This document shows, piece by piece, positions 31,510 through 37,660 of a stretch of DNA of 37,660 bases (the stretch's first letter is position 1; the number at the start of each line of letters is the position of its first letter). The translations under genes and the position numbers were made by a program. Origin of the DNA: JAJPXC01 sp964562375 (GTDB lineage Bacteria > Bacteroidota > Bacteroidia > Bacteroidales > Muribaculaceae); the NCBI GenBank assembly GCA_964562375.1, contig CAZLSW010000027.1, positions 1-37,660 on the forward strand. Reading direction: 5' to 3'. Under the pieces are notes generated by a model that had not been told where the DNA came from, did not search any database, and saw only the letters and a list, made by a program, of their open reading frames with translations.

Positions 31510-32784
31510 TTATTTGTCGTGGACGAGACGGATGGCAACATTGTCGGTTGAAGTCACTGTATTGTAACTTGTCCAGCCCATATCAGCCCAATCGGCTACG
31601 GTGTTTGTGCTTACAGCATAATAAGAGCCGGCAGATGCCTCGGTAGAGGTGAGGTAATTATTATATCCGATAGTTATTGATTGGCCGTTTTTAGTGTACA
31701 CCCAACCGCTACCGGTTATATCCCAACCATGATCGTCGGTTATGAGCGCCCAATACTCATCAGTTGTAGGAAGGCGCCAGCCCTCCCAATCAGACCAATT
31801 GAATTCGTCGAGAGAGCCGTAATAAACATATTCGTCTTTGGCCCAATAGAGAGTATCGAAATCTACAGCGCGAAGAGATGGATCTGGTAGCGGCTCCATG
31901 CCGACGGTGATGTCGGTATCTGAGGCTCCGGAGGTCCAGTCCTCAACAGTCACGGAGACCGAGAGGCCCACAGCGCTGACAGTGACGGCAAAGCTGTACT
32001 TGTAGCCGGGCTGGAAGGTCAAGTCGGCCGAGGGCGCCCAAGTGAAGGAACCGCCGTCAGCCAGCGAGACTTTCAGGAAATCTGTGCCGGCAGCGACGGT
32101 CTGTGGCACGAGTATGCCCTCGTTGACCTCGGTCGGGGAAGCGTTGAGAATAATCACGTCGGAGCCATCACGAACGTTAGCCACACCATCTTCCACGTCG
32201 AAATTGGGCGATGTGTTGAGGATTGACAGTCCGGTGATGGAGCTTTCGGCGCCCTCGTTTTCCGTGAGTGTGACCTCCACCTTGCTCATCATGTGGACGA
32301 AGGGGAGCGTGACGGTCTTCTTGGTAGGCACTACCTGCACCTTGGCATAGCAGTAGTCGTTGGAGGCATAATCCTCGGCCAATGTCTGGTCGCGGCAAAT
32401 CTGCCAGAGAAGACCGGTATTTGCCAAATGAGAGAGTTCGCCGGTGTACGCCTCAATCACCACATCGTTGCCGTTGAGAGGGAAGTAGGGCTGGTCGTAG
32501 CCTTCGACAAGCGCGAGGATGCCGCTGTCAGCAACGGTGTACTGCGTTTCGCACAGAACATCGCCGGTGGTAGCGTCAGTGACGGTGACTCCAACCTCCG
32601 TGCCCTCGGCCAGCTGCGTGTCGTACTCCCCGGCGCGGCTGTGCCCCGCGAGCGAATAGCCCAGCTCGATGGGCACGCGCTCGCCGGACGACGGAGCCTG
32701 TGGCTCCCCGTCTTTGTCGGAGCACGCCGCAAGCGCCAAGGCCATCAGCGGCAGCGTGAGTAAATATTTTAGTTTCGTTCTCAT
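31510..32784 (-). CDS. Fimbrillin-like lipoprotein G with FISUMP-like C-terminus
   Basis: 424 residues. Lipobox ALAAC (Cys21), SDKDGEP patch, Arg50 in GHSRAGEYDTQ. Fimbrillin domain: PYFPLNGNDVVIEAY, FVHMMSKVEVTLTENEG, EGILVPQTVAAGTDF, FQPGYKYSFAVTV, TVEDWTSG. FISUMP-like part from about 310: RAVDFDTLYWAKDEYVYYG, FNWSDWEGWRLPTTDEYWAL, and ending VAIRLVHDK. It looks like a mosaic: N-terminal block like gene E, C-terminal block like gene F. Confidence 0.85.
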   Translation of the reverse strand: MRTKLKYLLTLPLMALALAACSDKDGEPQAPSSGERVPIELGYSLAGHSRAGEYDTQLAEGTEVGVTVTDATTGDVLCETQYTVADSGILALVEGYDQPYFPLNGNDVVIEAYTGELSHLANTGLLWQICRDQTLAEDYASNDYCYAKVQVVPTKKTVTLPFVHMMSKVEVTLTENEGAESSITGLSILNTSPNFDVEDGVANVRDGSDVIILNASPTEVNEGILVPQTVAAGTDFLKVSLADGGSFTWAPSADLTFQPGYKYSFAVTVSAVGLSVSVTVEDWTSGASDTDITVGMEPLPDPSLRAVDFDTLYWAKDEYVYYGSLDEFNWSDWEGWRLPTTDEYWALITDDHGWDITGSGWVYTKNGQSITIGYNNYLTSTEASAGSYYAVSTNTVADWADMGWTSYNTVTSTDNVAIRLVHDK

Positions 32785-32815
32785 TGACTAAAAACTAAAA
32801 CCTGAAAACTAAAAA

Positions 32816-33754
32816 CTATTTGATGTCTTGGTCGAGTTCTTCGTTGAAGGATTCGCCCGTGTTCCAGTCGGCTACGGTGTAGGTGACGTCGAGGCTGGTG
32901 GCGTTGAGCGTAAGGTTGAAGCGGTACTTGTAGCCGCTCTTGAACTCCATTGCCGCAGGCAACTTGTATGTCCACTCGCCGCCGTCGACTGTTACTTTTA
33001 TGAACTCTGTGCCAGCGGCCAGAGTCTGCGGAATGATTATGCCCTCGTTGGCCTCGCCGAGCAGGTTGGAGAGGACGGCGTCTGAATAGGATTCCAAGTC
33101 GGAAAACGTGGCCGTGGCGTCGTGTTCGCCCAAAGTTATCGTGGCTCTTTGTGGAAGGTTCAAGAGATTAATCTCCCGCATGTTGGAGTTGGTGAGAAAC
33201 CCGGTGTCGCCCTTGCCCTCATTGAGCACAATCTCTATCTTTGAGAGGATGTGGTGATACTCAAGCTCCACAGGCGAGGATGTGCGCGCCACGTTGTCCT
33301 TCACAGCATAGCAAAGGTCGGCCCTGGCATATCCACCTTTGTAGGATTGCCCGCCATGTATTTGGATTGGGAAACTCAGACTACCGCCCATTAGGATGAT
33401 ATCGGAGCTATTGCTAAGGCCCACGGCGAGCGAACGGATGAGCACTGGATCGCCGTTGATGGGGAAGTACATCTTGGTGGCACCGGTGAGTGTGTTACCA
33501 TCGACGGTCATCATCTGGGCGTAAAGCGGCGTGGAGAGGTTGCCCGCGTTGTGGACTGTGAGATAGACCCTCTCCAGGTCATCCCACTTGGTGTCGAGGT
33601 CGAAGGCGCGGCTCTCGGTCTGGCCGGCGAGGGAGGCGGTGAGCTGGATTTCTACCTGCTCGTCGGCGGAGGGTGCAGGTTCGTTGTCGCTGGAACAAGC
33701 CGCGAAAGCCAGGGCCAGCGGCAGAGTCAGATATGTGATATATTTGGTTTTCAT
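32816..33754 (-). CDS. Fimbrillin-like lipoprotein H, bare fimbrillin domain
   Basis: 312 residues with no added C-terminal module. Lipobox AFAAC (Cys20), SSDNEP patch, Arg49 in TESRAFDLDTK. Markers: MYFPINGDPVLIRSLAVG, YHHILSKIEIVLNEGKGD, EGIIIPQTLAAGTEF, FKSGYKYRFNLTL and TVADWNTG, then a 14-residue acidic tail (SFNEELDQDIK). With J and K it forms the short class, closest to each other in the PVLIR and GYKYRF blocks (H and J). Short members that end soon after the DW motif would suit stalk subunits that donate or accept a strand during polymerisation; this is inference from pilus biology. Confidence 0.85.
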   Translation of the reverse strand: MKTKYITYLTLPLALAFAACSSDNEPAPSADEQVEIQLTASLAGQTESRAFDLDTKWDDLERVYLTVHNAGNLSTPLYAQMMTVDGNTLTGATKMYFPINGDPVLIRSLAVGLSNSSDIILMGGSLSFPIQIHGGQSYKGGYARADLCYAVKDNVARTSSPVELEYHHILSKIEIVLNEGKGDTGFLTNSNMREINLLNLPQRATITLGEHDATATFSDLESYSDAVLSNLLGEANEGIIIPQTLAAGTEFIKVTVDGGEWTYKLPAAMEFKSGYKYRFNLTLNATSLDVTYTVADWNTGESFNEELDQDIK

Positions 33755-33779
33755 GTCTGTGTTGGGTTTGAGGTGCGTG

Positions 33780-35252
33780 TTATTTGCTGCAAACAGGGCG
33801 CAAACTGCGGAAATAGCTGCGATAGGTGATGGTGTTATTCTTGCACCAGGTGGAGGTCAGCTCGAAACTTTGGGAATACATCGTATACCAAGGGAGATAG
33901 ATGTTGGATGTCCAGTAATATCCCATAGAGCCAAGGCTCCGGAAATCTCCATTATAAATCCAACCTCCATAGGGCATGAAGATAGACTTGTCCTCATAGC
34001 CCGCCACGGTGGAAGTCAACCTCACGCCATTCATGCCGTCGATGGTCTCCTCAGTCCGGGTCACGTTGTTAACAAGCTCCTGGAACTCAGCGGTTGTGGG
34101 ATAGCGCCACGTCCCTCCCCAATATTGACGGGCAACGTCGTTGGTTATGGGCAACGAGGACACGGACGCGTCATCCAGAGAGTTTGTCGTTTCAGGATAG
34201 GTGGCCGTGGCTCCCCAATGGATATACCATCCCGGGTCGGAGATGGCGGCTGCACCGAAGTTGATGTTTGCCCAGAGTACTGACAGACCGAGGTCTACAG
34301 CCTCGAGCACGGGCTGGTTGAACGTGGCGTCGCCGCTGACTTCGCCTTGGCCTAACCAGTCGGTGACAGTGGCCGGAACGACGTTTATGGTGTTGATATT
34401 GACGGTGACGTTGTAGCGGTATTTCTTGCCGGGCTCGAAGGTCACATCGCTCTCTGACACCCAAGTCAGAACATCCTCGTTGGCTAGGACAAGCACAATC
34501 GACAGATTGCCGGCTTCAACGGTCTGGGGCACAACCACGACCTCGTTGACATCGGGGAGCACCGAGGTCGTCAACCACATGTCGTTGGGCTCGTCTTCAA
34601 CGATGAGCATGCCGGATGAGTTGTCCCACATCCACAGTGCGCCCGTTGTAAGGCCGCACAGTTGCAGTCGGGATACCACACCCTTGTCGACAGTGAGTGC
34701 TATCTCTATCTTCGACAGCTGGTGCTTCATCGTCAGGGCAACAGGGCTGGTCGTGGGCTTCTGGTCCTTCACCTCGCAGTAGAGCAGGTCGGAGGCTGCG
34801 AAGTTGGCAGCATTGGTCTGGTCGGCCTGGACGTCGGCTTCTATTCCTCCGCCGTCATTCCACTGCCACGCTGCTATTTTGTCCAGAGGACCCGCCACGG
34901 CGTAGATGTCGACCGACGTACCGTTTACGGGGAAATAGATAGCCCGCTCATCGACAACGGATGTGCCGCTGATGTCGCCCCAGCCGCTGATGGTGCCGTC
35001 GGTGCCCACCACGGCATAGCGGCAATCGACCTCGGTGGTCGTGCCTGCCTCGGTGACGAGTAGGGCGATGCAGGTGCCGGGGGCCAGCGACATGTCGTAG
35101 CCGTAGGCGCGGCTCTCGTCCTGGCCGGTCAGCGAGAGTGCCAGCTTCAACTCCACCGGGCCGTCGGCCTCGGCCACCGGCTCGTCGGTTGACGAACAGG
35201 CAGCCAAGAGCGGCAGCGCCAGCAGGGTCAGATATTTGAGTTTCAGTCTCAT
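33780..35252 (-). CDS. Fimbrillin-like lipoprotein I with FISUMP-like C-terminus
   Basis: 490 residues. Lipobox LLAAC (Cys19), SSTDEP patch, Arg48 in DESRAYGYDMS. Fimbrillin domain: IYFPVNGTSVDIYAVAGP, MKHQLSKIEIALTVDKG, EVVVVPQTVEAGNLS, FEPGKKYRYNVTV, TVTDWLGQG. The FISUMP-like domain starts around 325 (EAVDLGLSVLWANINFGAAA) and has WYIHWGATATYPE, GGTWRYPTTAEFQELVN, the IDGMNGVRLTS strand and a YFRSLRPVCSK ending. This is the fullest FISUMP-like copy in the array. Confidence 0.86.
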   Translation of the reverse strand: MRLKLKYLTLLALPLLAACSSTDEPVAEADGPVELKLALSLTGQDESRAYGYDMSLAPGTCIALLVTEAGTTTEVDCRYAVVGTDGTISGWGDISGTSVVDERAIYFPVNGTSVDIYAVAGPLDKIAAWQWNDGGGIEADVQADQTNAANFAASDLLYCEVKDQKPTTSPVALTMKHQLSKIEIALTVDKGVVSRLQLCGLTTGALWMWDNSSGMLIVEDEPNDMWLTTSVLPDVNEVVVVPQTVEAGNLSIVLVLANEDVLTWVSESDVTFEPGKKYRYNVTVNINTINVVPATVTDWLGQGEVSGDATFNQPVLEAVDLGLSVLWANINFGAAAISDPGWYIHWGATATYPETTNSLDDASVSSLPITNDVARQYWGGTWRYPTTAEFQELVNNVTRTEETIDGMNGVRLTSTVAGYEDKSIFMPYGGWIYNGDFRSLGSMGYYWTSNIYLPWYTMYSQSFELTSTWCKNNTITYRSYFRSLRPVCSK

Positions 35253-35264
35253 GCTTCAGAGGTT

Positions 35265-36224
35265 TCAGTTGGCCATGTCTTCCTGGTAGACATCTGTGCT
35301 CACCTTGTCGCCCGTGTTCCAGTCGCTGATGGTGTAAGTAACCTTGATCTCGGTCTGGTGGACGGTGATGTCGAAGCGGTACTTGTAGCCGCTCTTGAAC
35401 TCCATCGCCTGCGGCAGGCAGTAGGTGAACTTGCCGCCGGCCACCATCTCCAGCTCGATGAAGTCGGCACCCGATGCCACGGTTTGCGGGATGATGACAG
35501 CCTCGTTTACGGTATCCGCCAGGTCGCTGGTCATGCTGATGGGGCCGACCTCGGAGTAGTCGCTAAAGGTCGCCGAGGCCTCGCTGCCATCGAGCGTCAT
35601 GGTGCTCTTGCGAGCGGTGTTGAGGATGGAGAGCTGGCGCTCGCCGGCGATGAAGCCCTCGTCGCCGTTGCCGGCGCTCACAGTCACCTCGATCTTGGCC
35701 AGCAGGTGCTTGAAGTCGAGGTTGACGGCCTTGGAGGTGCGCAGCTGCGACGGCACTACGGCATAGCACACGTCGCTGGCGGTATAGTTGGCCTTTCCCG
35801 ACTGGTCGGCCTCGATGCTGAGGGTCTGCACCAGGCCGGGGGCTGTGAACGCGCTGGCCGCTCCGCCGGGGCCGTAGGCTATGGCGCGGATCAGCACCGG
35901 GTCGTCGTTGACGGGATAGTACATCCGGGTGTCGGCGAAGCTCTGGGCGAAGTCGGGAGTATAGATGGTCAGCGAGCCGTCGACGCCGGGCTTGAGGAAG
36001 CGCTCGTAGAGGCGGTCGTTGGTCGTGGCGTCGAACACGGCGGCGAAGACGATCTCGCCGTCGGCCCACTCGGTGTCGAGGCTGTAGCCGCGGCTCTGGG
36101 CGGCCTTAGTGGCCGTGAGCGTTATCTCGGTCTGGCTGTCGTTGGCGACGGCCGGGTCGTTGTCGTTTGAGCAGGCCGCCAGAAGGATCGGCATGGCCAG
36201 GATGGCGTATATCTTAGTTTTCAT
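35265..36224 (-). CDS. Fimbrillin-like lipoprotein J, bare fimbrillin domain
   Basis: 319 residues, no C-terminal module. Lipobox LLAAC (Cys18), SNDNDP patch, Arg45 in AQSRGYSLDTEW. Markers: MYYPVNDDPVLIRAIAYG, FKHLLAKIEVTVSAGNGDEG, EAVIIPQTVASGADF, FKSGYKYRFDITV, TISDWNTG and an acidic tail (STDVYQEDMAN). Closely related to H by the DPVLIR and FKSGYKYRF blocks. Likely a structural subunit of the same system. Confidence 0.85.
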   Translation of the reverse strand: MKTKIYAILAMPILLAACSNDNDPAVANDSQTEITLTATKAAQSRGYSLDTEWADGEIVFAAVFDATTNDRLYERFLKPGVDGSLTIYTPDFAQSFADTRMYYPVNDDPVLIRAIAYGPGGAASAFTAPGLVQTLSIEADQSGKANYTASDVCYAVVPSQLRTSKAVNLDFKHLLAKIEVTVSAGNGDEGFIAGERQLSILNTARKSTMTLDGSEASATFSDYSEVGPISMTSDLADTVNEAVIIPQTVASGADFIELEMVAGGKFTYCLPQAMEFKSGYKYRFDITVHQTEIKVTYTISDWNTGDKVSTDVYQEDMAN

Positions 36225-36258
36225 TGTTTGGTTCTGTGGTTAAGTGAATATATGTGTG

Positions 36259-37161
36259 TTACTGAAGTTCGTCCTGCTCGGCGTCGCCGGTCGAGTTGCC
36301 GCCCTCGCCCCAGTCGTTGATGGTGTAGGTGACAGTCAGGCCCGTCTGCTTGACGGTGATGTCGAAGGTGTACTTCTTGCCGGGAAGGAACACGATGTCT
36401 TCAGGAAGGCTGTATCGGAACACGCCGCCGTTGCTCAGCGTGATGCGCAGCAGCTCGTCGCCGGCGCCCTTCTCCGTGGTGCCGATGACGCATTCGTTGG
36501 TGTCCGTCAGCGAGTGGGTGAGCTCGATGTCGGCGGCGAGCATCTCGACGGCCAGCCCCTGGATGCCTGCGTTGAAGTCCCAGCGGTGGTTCACGCCGAT
36601 CACCTCCAGCTTCGAGATGTCCTGGAGGAAGCCCGCGTCGCCGGCGCCCTCAGTGAGGTTGACCTCAATCTTCGAGAGCATATGGTCGAATACCAGTTCC
36701 ACCTCTTTCTTTGTGCGCTGCACGCCTGCCTTGAGCACGTAGCAGAAGTCAGAGCCGCAGTAGGCCGCCTGCGAGGTCTGCACGACCGCAGCCGCGCCGC
36801 TCACCTGCGGGATGCCGCTGCTGTCATACTCCCAGGCGCCGATGTTGTTGGCGTAGATATTCACGTCGTGGCCGTTGGCGGGGAAGTACATGGCCTCGCC
36901 CGTCAGAGCGCCGTCGGCGCCGACGGTCATCGGCTGGTCGTAGCACACGGTGCCGTCCTCGGCGTCCTTCACCACCACATATATTGTGGTGCCCTCGGGA
37001 AACTGCCTGTCGTAGCCGAAGGCGCGGCTTTCCGGCCCGGCGATGGTCGCCGTCAGCTTCAGTTCCACCTGCCCCTCTGTGTCGGTCTTGGGCTCGTTCT
37101 CACTCGAGCATGCCGCCATCAAGAGCGGCAGTGCAAGAATCGCGAAATGCTTGGTTTTCAT
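36259..37161 (-). CDS. Fimbrillin-like lipoprotein K, bare fimbrillin domain
   Basis: 300 residues, the shortest complete member. Lipobox LLMAAC (Cys18), SSENEP patch, Arg46 in PESRAFGYDRQ. Markers: MYFPANGHDVNIYANNIG, FDHMLSKIEVNLTEGAGDAG, FLPGKKYTFDITV and TINDWGEGG, with a Gly/Asp-rich 14-residue tail. The usual PQTVAAGT segment is changed to GTTEKGAGDE, the only complete member where this loop is lost. It ends in an acidic EQDELQ. Confidence 0.84.
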   Translation of the reverse strand: MKTKHFAILALPLLMAACSSENEPKTDTEGQVELKLTATIAGPESRAFGYDRQFPEGTTIYVVVKDAEDGTVCYDQPMTVGADGALTGEAMYFPANGHDVNIYANNIGAWEYDSSGIPQVSGAAAVVQTSQAAYCGSDFCYVLKAGVQRTKKEVELVFDHMLSKIEVNLTEGAGDAGFLQDISKLEVIGVNHRWDFNAGIQGLAVEMLAADIELTHSLTDTNECVIGTTEKGAGDELLRITLSNGGVFRYSLPEDIVFLPGKKYTFDITVKQTGLTVTYTINDWGEGGNSTGDAEQDELQ

Positions 37162-37185
37162 TATGTCGGGATGTTTTGATTATTC

Positions 37186-37608
37186 TTATTGTGGGTCATA
37201 TACCGGGCGGATGGGGAGGCCGCAGAAGCCGGCTAATAAATTAGTGCCAATCATCTCATACTCACAAATTTCAAAGGATGTGCCACCATACGCGTCGTCT
37301 GAAGTAGTGTAAAACGAAGAAGTCCACATCGCCGCATAAGTGGTCTCAACCAAACTTCCGGTCTCATCGTAGTAGCCGGCTTTCGGGAAGAATATAGAGG
37401 TGCCGGTCGAGCGGTTAATCATCCAGTAACCGTCATAGTTGTTGATAGCGCCGAATCCCCATTCGCAAGCGCCAAACAGTTCCTGTACTTCGGCTTCGGT
37501 AGGCATACGCCAGCCTTCGCCCCACATCTTGGTTGCGGCATCGTACTCAGATGGGAGCGTACCTGTCTTGGTGCCATTTCCTAATTTATCTTCGGCCATA
37601 CTTACCAA
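37186..37608 (-). CDS. C-terminal part of a twelfth fimbrillin-like gene (FISUMP-like), cut by window edge
   Basis: The visible 140 residues are a FISUMP-like C-terminus: SEYDAATKMWGEGWRMPTEA (compare SEYDAATIIMGSRWRTPTLE in gene C), EVQELFGACEWGFGAINNYD, TGTSIFFPKAGYYDETG and the ending LPIRPVYDPQ, which matches gene C. The ATG at 37608 is not a believable start because it is inside the domain. Upstream in the same frame a TGA stands at 37638-37636, while another frame is open to the window edge, so there may be a frameshift or a base error close to 37610. The N-terminal fimbrillin part would lie beyond 37660. Confidence 0.65.
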   Translation of the reverse strand: MVSMAEDKLGNGTKTGTLPSEYDAATKMWGEGWRMPTEAEVQELFGACEWGFGAINNYDGYWMINRSTGTSIFFPKAGYYDETGSLVETTYAAMWTSSFYTTSDDAYGGTSFEICEYEMIGTNLLAGFCGLPIRPVYDPQ

Positions 37609-37660
37609 AATACCCCAGTTCGGGATAAATACTATTCACCAGGTGGCATTTGAGCGTGGT

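Noticed and set aside
32787..32818. Two copies of ACTAAAAACTA 21 bases apart between fimbrillins G and H
   Set aside because: Short A-rich direct repeat partly inside the stop of gene H; no promoter match and no second occurrence seen, so no function claimed.

Overview
The window looks like a GC-rich Bacteroidales genome, possibly Muribaculaceae-like. Three things point there: promoters of the TTTG-N19/20-TAnnTTTG type, 11 lipoproteins of the fimbrillin (Mfa-like) family, and conjugative-element protein families (DUF4099, DUF3991/Toprim, ArdC) typical of that order. The genus assignment is inference. I saw no rRNA, tRNA, CRISPR array, transposase or integrase.

Region 1 (1-4042, + strand) is a tightly packed four-gene cassette. 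It holds an McrC-type restriction nuclease subunit (5' part possibly missing), an endonuclease/exonuclease/phosphatase-fold protein with an unassigned C-terminal domain, an AT-richer unknown protein, and a small acidic protein with one C-terminal membrane helix. It ends in a strong hairpin. The layout suggests a defence module.

Region 2 (4063-5818, - strand) is one secreted protein with repeated beta modules and a C-terminal tail like those used for type IX secretion. It has its own consensus promoter.

Region 3 (5822-21234, - strand) is a 15-gene, 15.3-kb operon whose genes mostly overlap by 1-32 bases. It starts with a DUF4099 protein and ends at a perfect intrinsic terminator. It encodes an ArdC antirestriction protein, an OB-fold ssDNA-binding-like protein, a Toprim primase-like protein, a 911-residue 'polyvalent' protein (ArdC-like start, MutS-I-like end), two paralogous exported VirB5/TraI-like proteins, membrane proteins, a two-domain peptidoglycan hydrolase and a catalytically degenerate LytM protein. 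This resembles part of a conjugative element, but no VirB4, coupling protein or relaxase is in the window. An A9 run in the LytM-like gene opens a -1 frame into the next reading frame, which has no ATG; this is a strong candidate for frameshifting.

Region 4 (21174-22330) is a divergent control region with two families of repeated motifs. It drives a + strand exported M23 peptidase that may be translated from a leaderless message. A small membrane ORF and a bidirectional terminator follow.

Region 5 (22351-37660, - strand) is a run of 12 consecutive fimbrillin-like genes, the last cut by the window edge. All 11 complete ones have a lipobox, an acidic patch after the lipidated cysteine and a conserved arginine 27-32 residues further on, a likely maturation cleavage site. 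Three are bare fimbrillin domains, seven carry a distinct C-terminal module (two Gly-rich beta-helix type, four FISUMP-like, one divergent), and one more pair-like divergence is noted below. The array probably makes type V-like pili or a repertoire of exchangeable surface adhesins.
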